The notes beneath the pieces were generated by a model that searched no databases, was not told the DNA's origin, and worked only from the letters and a program-made list of their open reading frames with translations. Shown here piece by piece: positions 18,141-26,898 of a stretch of DNA of 64,000 nucleotides. This stretch comes from Treponema putidum. GTDB taxonomy: Bacteria; Spirochaetota; Spirochaetia; Treponematales; Treponemataceae. Where the stretch lies: positions 1,659,694 to 1,723,693 of the forward strand of contig NZ_CP009228.1 in the NCBI RefSeq assembly GCF_000755145.1, given 5' to 3'. The position numbers and the translations under genes are program-made. How positions within the stretch are numbered: position 1 is the stretch's first letter; every line of letters starts with the position of its first letter.

Positions 18141-19019
18141 ATGAAGGTTGAAAATTGCGATGCGGGCTTTATAGGCCTTGGAGTTATGGGAAAAAGCATG
18201 GCCGAAAGATTAAGAGCGGCCGGTGCTAGGATGCATGTTTTTACACGCACAAAAAAATCCGCTGAAGAGATTCTTTCAAAGGGGGCTGTTTGGTATGACG
18301 ACCCGGCAAGCCTTGCTCCCAATTGTAAAATTATTTTTACCATAGTAGGCTATCCGCAAGACGTTGAAGAAATATATTTAGGAGAAAAGGGTTTATTAAA
18401 AACCGCAAAGCCCGGAACGATTTTTGCGGATATGACAACCTCAAGCCCGATTTTGGCAAAAAAGATTTATGATGAAGCAAAGAAAAAGGGCTGTTTTTCT
18501 GTAGATGCTCCCGTTTCAGGCGGAGATATAGGGGCTAAAAACGGCACCCTCTCGATTATGGCAGGCGGAGATGAAAAAGCCTTTAAGGAGTTGGAGCCTT
18601 TTTTTGCCTGTATGGGGAAGACTTGGGCCCTTCAAGGAGGTGCAGGGGCAGGGCAGCACACTAAGATGGCAAACCAAATAGCCGTAGCCGCAAACCTTTT
18701 CGGCACGGTCGAGGCTGTCTGCTATGCCGAGGCTGCAGGCCTTGATCCTCAAAAAATGCTTTCGGCTATCGGGGGCGGTGCTGCAGGAAGCTGGCAGATT
18801 TTAAACAACGGGCCTAAAATGCTTAAAAAAGATTTTGCGCCGGGCTTTTATGTTAAACACTTTTTAAAGGATTTAAACATAACCTTAAATGTTGCAAAAG
18901 AACTCAAACTGCGTATTCCCGTTTTGGAGCTTGCACAAAACTTTTTTAACAAGATGAATGAAGAAGGTTATTCCGAAAAAGGAACTCAAGCCATCTATGA
19001 ATATTATAAGACTCTCTAA
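18141..19019 (+). CDS. NAD(P)-dependent beta-hydroxyacid dehydrogenase (3-hydroxyisobutyrate dehydrogenase family)
   Basis: 292 aa. An N-terminal Rossmann fold opens with FIGLGVMGKSMAERL. DAPVSGGDIGAKNGTLSIM (near 122) is the substrate-binding motif. GQHTKMANQ (near 174) carries the catalytic Lys, and a helical dimerisation domain follows. The family includes 3-hydroxyisobutyrate, tartronate semialdehyde and succinic semialdehyde reductases; the substrate is not evident. It has a good AAGGGAG ribosome-binding site and ends in a hairpin. Confidence 0.9.
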   Translation: MKVENCDAGFIGLGVMGKSMAERLRAAGARMHVFTRTKKSAEEILSKGAVWYDDPASLAPNCKIIFTIVGYPQDVEEIYLGEKGLLKTAKPGTIFADMTTSSPILAKKIYDEAKKKGCFSVDAPVSGGDIGAKNGTLSIMAGGDEKAFKELEPFFACMGKTWALQGGAGAGQHTKMANQIAVAANLFGTVEAVCYAEAAGLDPQKMLSAIGGGAAGSWQILNNGPKMLKKDFAPGFYVKHFLKDLNITLNVAKELKLRIPVLELAQNFFNKMNEEGYSEKGTQAIYEYYKTL

Positions 19020-19040
19020 AAACTTCAGTTTTTAGAGAGT
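19011..19040. terminator. Hairpin over the stop codon of the dehydrogenase gene
   Basis: ACTCTCTAAAAACT (19011-19024) and AGTTTTTAGAGAGT (19027-19040) are a perfect 14-bp inverted repeat with almost no loop, spanning the TAA. Only a weak T tract follows, so termination is likely but not certain. Confidence 0.55.
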
Positions 19041-19058
19041 TTCCTTAAATCTAATTTG

Positions 19059-19105
19059 CGAGTTTTCCATAAGTCATCATAATATAAAGACTTATGGAAA
19101 ACTCG
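19059..19105. repeat. 17-bp perfect inverted repeat in the pyrE leader region
   Basis: CGAGTTTTCCATAAGTC (19059-19075) and GACTTATGGAAAACTCG (19089-19105) flank a 13-nt AT-rich loop. It is the middle of three consecutive hairpins between the dehydrogenase and pyrE. Confidence 0.6.
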
Positions 19106-19107
19106 TC

Positions 19108-19147
19108 GGCTGCCTGTAAAAATCTAACAAAGTTTTTACGGGCAGCC
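19108..19147. repeat. Hairpin with conserved loop, upstream of pyrE
   Basis: GGCTGCCTGTAAAAA (19108-19122) and TTTTTACGGGCAGCC (19133-19147) pair with one G-T, around the loop TCTAACAAAG. The same loop closed by A5/T5 occurs in the hairpin at 37268-37307 with a different outer stem. It lies 26 nt before the pyrE ATG, so it could act as an attenuator or terminator. Confidence 0.55.
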
Positions 19148-19172
19148 ATAAGACTATCTAAAGGAAAATTTT

Positions 19173-19877
19173 ATGCACAAAGATGAAAAGAAAATTGCAG
19201 AGGTTCAAAAAAAATATGGACCGCTTTTGGCTAAAACGGCTTTTGAACTAGGGGCTTTAAAACTATCTCCTGCCGATCCATTTACTTGGGCATCAGGCTA
19301 CCGTATGCCCATTTATAATGATAACCGCCGTTTTTTAGCCCTGCCTGAGATGCGCCGTACTATAGCCGAAGCCTTTGCAGAGCTTTTAAAAGCGGTTGAT
19401 TTTGACCCCGAATGGCTTGCAGGAACAGCAACGGCAGGAATCCCTCATTCCGTAAGTTTGGGCGACCTCTTGCAAAAAAGCGTTTCCTATGTACGCTCAG
19501 GCGGAAAAGATCACGGCCTAAAAAATCAGATTGAAGGTTTGGGTGCTAATGCGGATTATAAAGGTGCTGATGTACTTGTTGTTGAAGATTTAATTTCGAC
19601 GGGGGGAAGCTCCATCAAGGCTGTTGAGGCTGTGCGTAATGCAAACGGAAATGTTCCATTTTGTTTTGCTATCTTTTCTTACGGATTTGCAGAAGCCGAA
19701 AAAGCCTTTGCCGAATTAGCTCCGCCCTGTATTCCCGTAACTATTTTAGATTACGATATCATGCTGAATGAGGCCGTAAGGCAAAATTACATAAGCGAAG
19801 AAAATAAAAAGAGCCTTGCCGAATGGAGGCTCGATCCCTTCGGCTGGGGCGAAAAGCGGGGCTTTCCCAAGGTCTGA
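19173..19877 (+). CDS. pyrE: Orotate phosphoribosyltransferase
   Basis: 234 aa. Joins orotate to PRPP to give orotidine 5'-phosphate in pyrimidine synthesis. PFTWASGYRMPIYNDNRR near residue 33 is the orotate-binding segment, and VLVVEDLISTGGSSIKAV near 132 is the PRPP loop. The length is slightly above the usual 210 because of the C-terminal extension. It follows three hairpins and has AAAGGAAAA before the ATG. With the pyrD-pyrK fusion it covers two consecutive pathway steps. Confidence 0.95.
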   Translation: MHKDEKKIAEVQKKYGPLLAKTAFELGALKLSPADPFTWASGYRMPIYNDNRRFLALPEMRRTIAEAFAELLKAVDFDPEWLAGTATAGIPHSVSLGDLLQKSVSYVRSGGKDHGLKNQIEGLGANADYKGADVLVVEDLISTGGSSIKAVEAVRNANGNVPFCFAIFSYGFAEAEKAFAELAPPCIPVTILDYDIMLNEAVRQNYISEENKKSLAEWRLDPFGWGEKRGFPKV

Positions 19878-19915
19878 TATTTTTTTAAGATATTTTTTAG
19901 TGGCCGTAAAAAAAC

Positions 19916-20605
19916 TTAGCTTTTTTTACGGCTATTTAGTTTGTTAAAAATTAAAACTCCTGCAAAGGCCGCTATGCTCCCTATCAAAAACACTGCAAGT
20001 GCAAGCCCCGTGTTTTTTTGGGCTAAACTTTTTCCTGTTATAGTTGACGCTAATATAGCCGGAAAACGGGCAAGAGTACTTAGTATGAGCCATTCGCTTA
20101 AACGTATAGGTGTAAGCCCTGCCATGTAGGTTAATAAGTCCTTAGGTGTTCCCGGAATTAAAAAAACGATAAAAACTATGAGGTGGAGTCTTTTTTTGTT
20201 TTTAAATATTTTTATGGATTCTATTTTTTCGGGAGAAAAGAAAATTTCTATTACAGCTTTGCCGAATTTTTTTACAAATAAAAAAATTAAAATACCGGCG
20301 GTTACTATTCCTGTCAATGATACTAAGGCTCCCTCTATTGCTCCAAAAGCATAGCCTGCTCCTATTTCGAAAGGGCCTCCGGGAATTACCGCAACTACTA
20401 CTTGCAAAAAAACGGCAGCTATAAAAAATATACGGCTTGAAAAAGGATGAGATTCAACATAGGCATGTACTTTTTCTGCATCCATAAGAAATTTTATAAG
20501 AGGCTTTCCCCAAAAAACATAGAGGAAGATACTCAAACAAAAAAGAAAAATTATTGAGCCTATAGTAATGATTTTACGCCATTTATCTGTTAGTTTTTTT
20601 TTCAT
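19916..20605 (-). CDS. TVP38/TMEM64 (VTT/DedA-type) membrane protein
   Basis: 229 aa with about six hydrophobic segments. The family core is present: VIPGGPFEIGAGYAFGAIEG (near 74) and FLIPGTPKDLLTYMAGLTPI (near 148), the two re-entrant G-x-x-x-G-type loops of VTT-domain proteins. Bacterial DedA/VTT members help recycle undecaprenyl phosphate or scramble lipids; the exact job here is unknown. Confidence 0.88.
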   Translation of the reverse strand: MKKKLTDKWRKIITIGSIIFLFCLSIFLYVFWGKPLIKFLMDAEKVHAYVESHPFSSRIFFIAAVFLQVVVAVIPGGPFEIGAGYAFGAIEGALVSLTGIVTAGILIFLFVKKFGKAVIEIFFSPEKIESIKIFKNKKRLHLIVFIVFLIPGTPKDLLTYMAGLTPIRLSEWLILSTLARFPAILASTITGKSLAQKNTGLALAVFLIGSIAAFAGVLIFNKLNSRKKS

Positions 20606-20720
20606 TTTAGAATTTTTATAAGTTCATCTTAAATTTTATATCTTACTATACTAAAAACAAAAAGAATAGACAATACGGAATTTATAAAAAACTGAATTTT
20701 TTTAAAGTTATTAAGTAGAT

Positions 20721-20753
20721 AATAAAAAAGCGGTTCTTTTTAGAACCGCTTTT
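20721..20753 (-). terminator. flaB: Rho-independent terminator of flaB
   Basis: Read on the minus strand: AAAGCGGTTCT, a 4-nt loop, AGAACCGCTTT and then a T-rich tail. The arms are perfect over 11 bp. It stands just after the flaB stop. Confidence 0.85.
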
Positions 20754-20772
20754 CCGTCAAACTGTTTACAGC

Positions 20773-21633
20773 TTACCTTAACAAGGTCATGACACTCTGA
20801 GTTGCCTGATTTGCCTGTGCAAGCATTGCCGTACCGGACTGTGTGAGAATCTGGTTTTTGGTATAATCTACCATCTCCTTAGCCATATCTACGTCACGGA
20901 TTCGTGATTCGGAGGCTTGGAGGTTTTCTGCTGCGATATTGATACCTACAACAGTGAGTTCGAGTCTGTTTTGGTATGCACCAAGGTCGGCTCTTTGCTT
21001 GTTGATTTTCTTGATAGCTTCATCAAGGGTACCGATAGCGCGGTTAGCTGTTTCGGGTGTATCGATAGTCATAATCGATTCATCCCCGACATTGCGAACG
21101 CCGAGAGCCTTAGCTGTCATTGTTCCAATGTAAGCTCTTGTTCTCTGATCCATGTTGGCACCGATGTGGAACCACATAGAAGCAGTTACGGTGTTTTCTC
21201 CGGTTTCTTGAGCAAACCTTCCGGTAAGCATATTCATACCGTTAAACTGTGCGTGGCTTGCAATTCGGTCTACTTCAGCGATGAGCTGAGATACTTCAAC
21301 CTGAATGTACAATCTGTCTTCTGCCGAGTAAATACCGTTGGAAGACTGAACGCTGAGTTCGCGGATTCTCTGGATAACATCTGTAGTTTCCTGAAGGAAA
21401 GCTTCTGCAACTTGAATAAAAGAAATGCCGTTTTGTGCGTTGGCACTTGCTTGGTTCAAACCGCGGATCTGGCTTCTCATTTTTTCTGATACGGCCAAAC
21501 CGGATGCATCATCGCCCGCTCGGTTAATACGTAAACCTGAAGAAAGTTTTTCTATGTTTTTTTGGTTCATCAAATTGGTGTGACCCAATGTCCTCTGTGA
21601 AAACATAGCGCTCATGTTGTGATTAATGATCAT
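20773..21633 (-). CDS. flaB: Flagellin FlaB (periplasmic filament core protein)
   Basis: 286 aa from the Met at 21633, preceded by AAAGGAGTAGG; the start upstream in the same frame would precede the conserved [12 protein letters not shown]- and C-terminal coiled-coil D0/D1 domains are typical: [20 protein letters not shown] at the start and [17 protein letters not shown] near the end. The short middle suits a spirochete FlaB, which forms the core of the periplasmic flagellum. It most resembles FlaB2/FlaB3 rather than FlaB1 as I recall them, so the paralogue number is left open. Confidence 0.95.
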   Translation of the reverse strand: MIINHNMSAMFSQRTLGHTNLMNQKNIEKLSSGLRINRAGDDASGLAVSEKMRSQIRGLNQASANAQNGISFIQVAEAFLQETTDVIQRIRELSVQSSNGIYSAEDRLYIQVEVSQLIAEVDRIASHAQFNGMNMLTGRFAQETGENTVTASMWFHIGANMDQRTRAYIGTMTAKALGVRNVGDESIMTIDTPETANRAIGTLDEAIKKINKQRADLGAYQNRLELTVVGINIAAENLQASESRIRDVDMAKEMVDYTKNQILTQSGTAMLAQANQATQSVMTLLR

Positions 21634-21765
21634 ATTCCTACTCCTTTGGTGATTTTCGGCAATTCTAAAATTCCCGCGGCATCCCTGCCGATATGTCATT
21701 TCCGGATCCTCTGTCTTTCCGCAGAAGACGGAAGCACATTAAAATTTAAGCTGTGCTTATTTCAT

Positions 21766-21792
21766 TTATCGGAGAACTAAAAAAAGACTTAA
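21766..21792 (-). promoter_or_regulatory. Sigma28-like promoter of flaB
   Basis: On the minus strand TTAA (21792-21789), a 15-nt spacer, then TCCGATAA (21773-21766). This is close to the flagellar sigma28 consensus TAAA-N15-GCCGATAA. It leaves a leader of about 125 nt before the flaB ATG. Confidence 0.55.
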
Positions 21793-21851
21793 GAAAAAAG
21801 TTAGGATTTTTTATCCAACGGAATCCTGCAAAAATTTTATATTCCTTTTTC

Positions 21852-21878
21852 TAAAAAAAAAATTTACAATGCCGAAAA
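21852..21878 (+). promoter_or_regulatory. Sigma28-like promoter of flgF-flgG-flgJ
   Basis: TAAA (21852-21855), exactly 15 nt, then GCCGAAAA (21871-21878), one mismatch from the sigma28 -10 element. It is 19 nt before the flgF ATG and divergent from the flaB promoter. Confidence 0.5.
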
Positions 21879-21897
21879 TCATATAAGAGGTGGTTAT

Positions 21898-22710
21898 ATG
21901 GTAAGAGGTTGGTATACTGCGGCGAGCGGGATGCTTGCTCAGCAGCGTCAGTTGGACGTTATCTCAAATAATTTGGCTAATTTGGATACGACCAGTTTTA
22001 AAAGAGATGTTTCCGTTCAAAAGTCTTTTCCCGAATTGCTTTTAAAAAGGCTGAATGATGACGGTGTAATAAAAAATCCATTCGGTTCATCGGATATAGC
22101 CCCTATTATAGGAAAACTGGGGCTCGGCGTTGAAACTAACGAGATATTTACCGAGTTTGAGCAGGGCTCTTTAAAACAGACAAGCTCTCCGGCCGATTTA
22201 GCCTTGGAAGGGCAGGGCTTTTTTGCCGTTGAAACACCTTACGGCGAAAAGTATACTCGAAACGGAAATTTCATGGTCGGAGTTGAAGGCTATCTTATGA
22301 CCAAGGAAGGCTATCCGGTTATGGGAGAAAACGGCCGCATCTTTTTACAGGACATGGAATATAAGATCAACCAAGACGGACAAATCTATGTACGCCCAAT
22401 TACCGAGCCGGAAAGCGATTCCGTTTATCTTGACCGCTTAAAAATAGTGGAATTTGAAAATGACAGATATTTAAGCAAAAACGGAACAAGCTTTTATTTG
22501 GATACACCTCTTTCAGGAAAAGCCATTGCTGCCGAGGGACCGTCACGTCCCGTTGTAGTGCAGGGCTTTATCGAGGCTTCCAATGTAAATGTCGTAAACG
22601 AAATGGTTAGAATGATAGAAGTAAACAGGGCCTATGAGGCCAATCAAAAATCCATTCAGGCCGAAGATACAATGATGGCCAAACTATGGAACGAAGCAGT
22701 TAAAAAATAA
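21898..22710 (+). CDS. flgF: Flagellar basal-body rod protein, FlgF-like
   Basis: 270 aa. The N-terminal rod signature MVRGWYTAASGMLAQQRQLD..SNNLANLDTTSFKRD and the C-terminal SNVNVVNEMVRMIEVNRAYEANQK are the paired helices that build the axial rod, hook and filament. FFAVETPYGEKYTRNGNF is the central FlgE/F/G domain. It is shorter and more divergent than the next gene, which is clearly FlgG, so FlgF is the best reading. Confidence 0.9.
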   Translation: MVRGWYTAASGMLAQQRQLDVISNNLANLDTTSFKRDVSVQKSFPELLLKRLNDDGVIKNPFGSSDIAPIIGKLGLGVETNEIFTEFEQGSLKQTSSPADLALEGQGFFAVETPYGEKYTRNGNFMVGVEGYLMTKEGYPVMGENGRIFLQDMEYKINQDGQIYVRPITEPESDSVYLDRLKIVEFENDRYLSKNGTSFYLDTPLSGKAIAAEGPSRPVVVQGFIEASNVNVVNEMVRMIEVNRAYEANQKSIQAEDTMMAKLWNEAVKK

Positions 22711-22731
22711 AGGTTAAAAGGTAGGAGTTAG

Positions 22732-22800
22732 GATAAACAGTTCGGCAGAAATTCAGCCTCACTGTTTATCTACGAGTTTTGTGCTTTGCACAAAACATCG
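22732..22800. repeat. Two inverted repeats between flgF and flgG
   Basis: GATAAACAGT (22732-22741) pairs perfectly with ACTGTTTATC (22761-22770). A second hairpin, GTTTTGTGC-TTT-GCACAAAAC, follows at about 22776-22796. They lie in the 111-nt spacer and could modulate flgG expression or stabilise the message. Confidence 0.55.
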
Positions 22801-22821
22801 TGTTATTATAGGAGTTAAATT

Positions 22822-23616
22822 ATGGTTAGAAGTTTATGGACGGCCGCAACAGGCATGAACACTCAACAGGCAAACATCGACACGGTTGCAAATAACTTGG
22901 CAAACGTAAACACAAGCGGGTTTAAAAAGCAGAGGGCGGAGTTTGAAGACCTCATCTATCAGACGGTAAAGACTGCGGGCACACCTGCTACTGAGGACAC
23001 AATTACTCCGGTAGGAGTTCAGATGGGACACGGTGCAAGGCTTGCCGCCACTCAGAGAATATTTGAACAAGGTTCCTTGCAAAATACGGGCGTAACAAGC
23101 GATATAGCTATTCAGGGTGAAGGTTTTTTTAGGGTTCTTCAATATGACGGAACCTATGCTTATACAAGGGACGGTTCCTTTAAGATTGATAGAGACCGCC
23201 AGCTTGTAACCTCAAACGGTTTACGCGTTTTGCCCGAAATCATTTTCCCGGAAGGTTATCGAGAGAATACTATTACCGTCAGCAGGGACGGCCGTGTTAC
23301 AGTTAAGGTCGGCGATATAGATGACCCTATAGAAGTAGGCCAGATAGAGCTTTACCGCTTCCAGAATAATGCAGGTCTTTCAGCTGAGGGTACCAATCTT
23401 TTTAGACAGACCCCTGCATCAGGTACTGCTATTCCGGGGCGCCCGGGGTTTACGGGCTTCGGAAGAACCGAGCACAAGTTTTTGGAAATGTCAAACGTTT
23501 CAACTGTGAGCGAAATGGTAAATATGATTGTGGCTCAAAGAGCTTACGAATTTAATTCGAAGGCTATCCAGACAAGCGACAATATGCTTGGTACTGCGGT
23601 AAGTTTAAAGCGATAG
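22822..23616 (+). CDS. flgG: Flagellar basal-body distal rod protein FlgG
   Basis: 264 aa, the normal FlgG length. MVRSLWTAATGMNTQQANID and VANNLANVNTSGFKKQRAEF form the N-terminal rod helix. The L1-type insert is QTVKTAGT, and the C-terminal FLEMSNVSTVSEMVNMIVAQ with RAYEFNSKAIQTSD closes the D0 domain. FlgG builds the distal rod that crosses to the hook in the periplasm. A TAGGAG ribosome-binding site precedes it. Confidence 0.96.
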   Translation: MVRSLWTAATGMNTQQANIDTVANNLANVNTSGFKKQRAEFEDLIYQTVKTAGTPATEDTITPVGVQMGHGARLAATQRIFEQGSLQNTGVTSDIAIQGEGFFRVLQYDGTYAYTRDGSFKIDRDRQLVTSNGLRVLPEIIFPEGYRENTITVSRDGRVTVKVGDIDDPIEVGQIELYRFQNNAGLSAEGTNLFRQTPASGTAIPGRPGFTGFGRTEHKFLEMSNVSTVSEMVNMIVAQRAYEFNSKAIQTSDNMLGTAVSLKR

Positions 23617-23668
23617 TTTTTAGTTAATTCTTAAAGATAATTTTTAATTAAGGCTTGGGAGGGAAGAA

Positions 23669-24268
23669 ATGGAAGTAAACAAAATAGGAACAAATCAAGC
23701 GGGCAGGGAAGAGGTAAAAAATTCTTTGATAAATAAAAATGAAATCCCTGCATCGGCAAAACCTCAACAAAATTTTACTCAAATGCTTGAAGCCCTTAGA
23801 GGTTCTGAAAGAGCGTCTTCCATTATTTCCAATATTCAGGGCGAAAACTCTGCTTCCGTCTCAGGCTTAAAAACAGGCCAATCGGAAGCCCTCTTTGATA
23901 CCCGCCTCCCCGGCGATATTTTAAAATCGATGAAAATAGAAAATCCCGTTCCGGCCGACACCCACAGGGAGGTTCAGGGCATGGCCTCCTCCTTTGGAAA
24001 ATCCGGCGAGACGGTTCATTCAAAATATTCGATTGACAGGACGAGTAAGCTTTACGAACAAGCCCTTGAGTTTGAATCCTATTTTGTAAAAATAATGCTC
24101 GACTCTATGAGGAATACTTTGACAGGTAAAACTCTTGCAGGAGACGAATCTTTTGCAGGTAAGATGTACCAAGACATGATGTATGACGAACTCGGCCGCA
24201 GCATGACCAAAAATGCCGGCTTCGGCCTCGCCGATCAAATCTATCTGGAACTTTCAGGCAAAGGCTAA
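23669..24268 (+). CDS. flgJ: Rod-binding protein, FlgJ N-terminal type
   Basis: 199 aa. The C-terminal half (about 115-199) matches the FlgJ rod-binding domain: LYEQALEFESYFVKIMLDSM and DMMYDELGRSMTKNAGFGLAD. The muramidase half of enterobacterial FlgJ is absent, as is usual in spirochetes. The first 110 residues are low-complexity and probably disordered. It is third in the flgF-flgG-flgJ operon, with GGGAGGG before the ATG. Confidence 0.88.
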   Translation: MEVNKIGTNQAGREEVKNSLINKNEIPASAKPQQNFTQMLEALRGSERASSIISNIQGENSASVSGLKTGQSEALFDTRLPGDILKSMKIENPVPADTHREVQGMASSFGKSGETVHSKYSIDRTSKLYEQALEFESYFVKIMLDSMRNTLTGKTLAGDESFAGKMYQDMMYDELGRSMTKNAGFGLADQIYLELSGKG

Positions 24269-24269
24269 A

Positions 24270-24362
24270 ATCGGTAATGAGTAATTACACTAAAAATTTC
24301 CGATTGGATACTGCTTTATAGCCGTGTTATTCTTCAAAGGGGATAATTAAAATTACCGATAA
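24270..24362. repeat. Long-range inverted repeat after flgJ
   Basis: ATCGGTAAT (near 24270) and ATTACCGAT (near 24354) pair across about 75 nt in the spacer between the converging flgJ and rtcB. Nothing else is seen in this spacer. Confidence 0.3.
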
Positions 24363-24413
24363 GAAAAATTAAGCAATATTTTTTCTATTTTATTCCTATG
24401 TTGTAAGAGTATG

Positions 24414-25547
24414 CTAATTGGGTGCTTTGAAGTTATATATAGGTTTTACAAAATCTTTTATATCGGCAGTCGGCTTAATGTGTTTTAGAATTATTTCCTT
24501 ATTTTTATAAGCTGATGGAGCTTCATCTAAGGTGTTTTTTGTTGCAGTTGTTGTAAATATTCCGGCATTTTTCATTTCCTTTTGAAAATCTTTTAGTGAA
24601 AGTTCGTTAAATGCTTTGGAGCGGGACATAATTCTTCCTGCTCCATGTGGAGCCGATTGGTTGTAGTCATCATTTCCTTTCCCTATACAAAATGCAAATC
24701 CGTCACGCATGTTAAAAGGAAGAATAAGCCTTTCATTTAATCCGGCGGAAGTTGCTCCTTTTCGGATGATGCCGTCCTCACCTATAAAATTGTGAACCGA
24801 TTCTACAGTTTCTTCAATTTCCGTATTTAAAAATTGTGAGATCAATTCTATCATTTTTTTTCGGTTTTCTTTTGCATATTTTTGAGCAAAATAGGTTGCT
24901 CTTAAATAAGCTTTTCCTTCATCACTTTCTGTAAATAAATATTCCAAATTTTTATCTTCAGGCGTGAGAAGTTTTTGTTCATCTAAAAGCTGCTGTGCTT
25001 TTTTTTGATAAAAACCGGCAATCTGAAGGCCTAGGTTTCTGCTTCCCGAATGAACCGTGAGCCACAGTTTTCCTTGAGAATCTTTTCCAAGCTCTATAAA
25101 ATGATTTCCGCCTCCTAATGTTCCTATACTTTTTAAAGCCCTATCTTCATCCATATGAACCTTTTTTGATTCTTCTATAATTTCTTCTTCAAATTCTTTA
25201 TTGTCTATTTTTATATTCTGATGAACGGCTCTGCCATGAGGGATATTTTTTTTGATAAAGTTGTCCAGTTCTGCAAGATCCGGATTTTTTATACTAAGCC
25301 GCGCCGAAAGAATTCCGCAGCCGATATCTACACCTACAATGTTTGGGATTATGTATTTGTCTATATTCATTGTAAAACCGATAACGGCTCCTTTACCTGC
25401 ATGACAGTCCGGCATTATTGCTATATTTGTGCCTTCAAAGGCCTTATGATTGAGAAAAGTTTTAATTTGTTTTTCGGTTTCAGAATCGATTGAATCGATC
25501 ATCACACTAGCATTGTTGTATGTTCCTTCAATTATTTGCATAAGCAT
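24414..25547 (-). CDS. rtcB: RtcB family RNA ligase
   Basis: 377 aa, the short bacterial form. RtcB joins 2',3'-cyclic phosphate or 3'-phosphate ends to 5'-OH RNA using GTP and Mn2+. Metal and active-site motifs are visible: VDIGCG (Cys ligand), GGGNHFIELG, VHSGSRNLG and SAPHGAGRIMSR, the last with the His that takes GMP. MPDCHAGKGAVIGFT near the N terminus is also diagnostic. It probably serves RNA repair. No archease or RtcA gene is adjacent, but a Pnkp remnant lies at 58.3 kb. Confidence 0.94.
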   Translation of the reverse strand: MLMQIIEGTYNNASVMIDSIDSETEKQIKTFLNHKAFEGTNIAIMPDCHAGKGAVIGFTMNIDKYIIPNIVGVDIGCGILSARLSIKNPDLAELDNFIKKNIPHGRAVHQNIKIDNKEFEEEIIEESKKVHMDEDRALKSIGTLGGGNHFIELGKDSQGKLWLTVHSGSRNLGLQIAGFYQKKAQQLLDEQKLLTPEDKNLEYLFTESDEGKAYLRATYFAQKYAKENRKKMIELISQFLNTEIEETVESVHNFIGEDGIIRKGATSAGLNERLILPFNMRDGFAFCIGKGNDDYNQSAPHGAGRIMSRSKAFNELSLKDFQKEMKNAGIFTTTATKNTLDEAPSAYKNKEIILKHIKPTADIKDFVKPIYNFKAPN

Positions 25548-25645
25548 ATTTTAACATAAGAGAGATAAAAAGTCAAATTGGGCTTTATGAAGAACAACAA
25601 GACTATTGCGTGAGGGAAAACTGTTTGCTGTTCCGCCTTAATCAT

Positions 25646-25768
25646 TTAACTGCTAAAACTTTCCGGTTGATTTGAATATGTATCTAATGAAAGGCAGCTG
25701 GTGAGTAAGAGTGCTGCCAATATTGTAATACTTAATATGAGTATTTGAAATACAAGAAATTTTTTCAT
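25646..25768 (-). CDS. Very small predicted lipoprotein (40 aa)
   Basis: Starts at an ATG preceded by GGAGAAAATTTT. A Lys-Lys start (MKKF) leads into a long hydrophobic core ending in the lipobox LLTSC (Cys near 25), followed by only about 15 mature residues (LSLDTYSNQPESFSS). This is a complete lipoprotein signal with almost no cargo, like bacterial entericidin-type or lysis-type peptides. It is the last gene of the 25.6-28.6 kb minus-strand group. Confidence 0.6.
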   Translation of the reverse strand: MKKFLVFQILILSITILAALLLTSCLSLDTYSNQPESFSS

Positions 25769-25796
25769 AAAATTTTCTCCTTTAGTTATAGCATAT

Positions 25797-26607
25797 TTAT
25801 TTATGTGGTAAGTGTCTCCAATAACCGGAAACTATAGTACCATTACTTCTTGGGTAGCTTTTGATAAAAATCTCTCCTTTATGCATATCCACTTGTTGTA
25901 CTTCGGACGGCTGATAAAATGCATTTGAAATTAATGTATGTGCAAGCCAAACAATTAAAGCGGTTATCGGTATTGCCATAAAGATGACTACTTGACGCAT
26001 CATTGCATTTTTTAGACTATACTTAAACGCCAGGATAAGTGAAGTGAGTGCTGAAAGGCTTATATATCCCAACATTATTTTTGAAAAACTAAAATTGAGC
26101 CCAAAAATAGATATTTTTATAGTGCCATACATAAAATCAAAAAGATCATATAGGTTAAATTCTATGATTAAAATATCTGCAAAAAGTAAGGCAGCAAATA
26201 AAATACCCAATAAAAGCATAGGTATCATTTTTATAACGGAAATTATTTTTGAAATCATAGATATTATTCCAATAATAGCGATTATGATTCCCAATGGAGG
26301 AAAAATAATTGCCAGCACAGCTCCTATTATGGAAATAATCATTCCAACAATCATGTTTTTTATAATATGCTCTGTAATAATGTAAAAAAATCAAAAAGAT
26401 CATACTATAAGCAACGACTACAAAAGCTATGCCCAGTGCAATATCAGAAAGAGAATTTCCGTTTACAATCATTTTTTGCTTTAAAACTACCAAAGCAAAA
26501 AAGATACAGAATAAAATCGCACTTTTTATTAACCAACCTAAAAGTAGTATTAGTTTACTTGTAAGTGTTAAGTCAGAAAAAGCAATGCTATCACTAAAAT
26601 CAGACAT
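25797..26607 (-). pseudogene. Multi-pass membrane protein, frameshifted
   Basis: Two overlapping frames make one protein. The first (from 26607, MSDFSDSIAFSDL) has two hydrophobic segments up to LHYYRAYYK. The second (to 25797) continues NMIVGMIISIIGAVLAII and has about five more, ending YPRSNGTIVSGYWRHLPHK. They join in a run of six A on the coding strand (26356-26361); five A would give a 269-aa protein. The tail of the first frame after the run is hydrophilic nonsense, and no ribosome-binding site precedes MIVGMI, so a frameshift is likelier than two genes. The family is not recognised. It is followed by the small lipoprotein and preceded by the TM2 gene. Confidence 0.7.
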
Positions 26608-26643
26608 GTCTTATACCTCCATAGTATAGAAAATTCTGATATT

Positions 26644-26877
26644 TTAGCTTATAATTTTACCATCGGAATCAGTAAATTTTCCCATTAATATCATAATTAA
26701 ATCAAATAAGATACCAAAGTAACCGAGTCCCATAGTTAAAGCATATAATATACCGGTAAAATACTTACCAACATAAAAACGGTGAATACCGAATATGCCT
26801 AAAAAAAGACAAAGTAATAACATTGTTCCCTTTTTTCGTGGTGATTGATTATTGTAATCATGTCCTGTAACTATCAT
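26644..26877 (-). CDS. TM2 domain-containing small membrane protein
   Basis: 77 aa. The TM2 pattern is complete: a first helix with LCLFLGIFGIHRFYVGKYF, then a second helix ending FDLIMILMGKFTDSDGK. TM2 proteins are two-helix membrane proteins of mostly unknown role, often found with stress or lipid-related partners. It lies 21 nt after the PH-like protein and 37 nt before the frameshifted membrane gene, so it is inside an operon. Confidence 0.85.
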   Translation of the reverse strand: MIVTGHDYNNQSPRKKGTMLLLCLFLGIFGIHRFYVGKYFTGILYALTMGLGYFGILFDLIMILMGKFTDSDGKIIS

Positions 26878-26898
26878 AAAGTCCCCCTATAGATATTA

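Noticed and set aside
20917-21489. 190-codon open frame opposite flaB
   Set aside because: It is the complement of the well-conserved flagellin and has no start signal.
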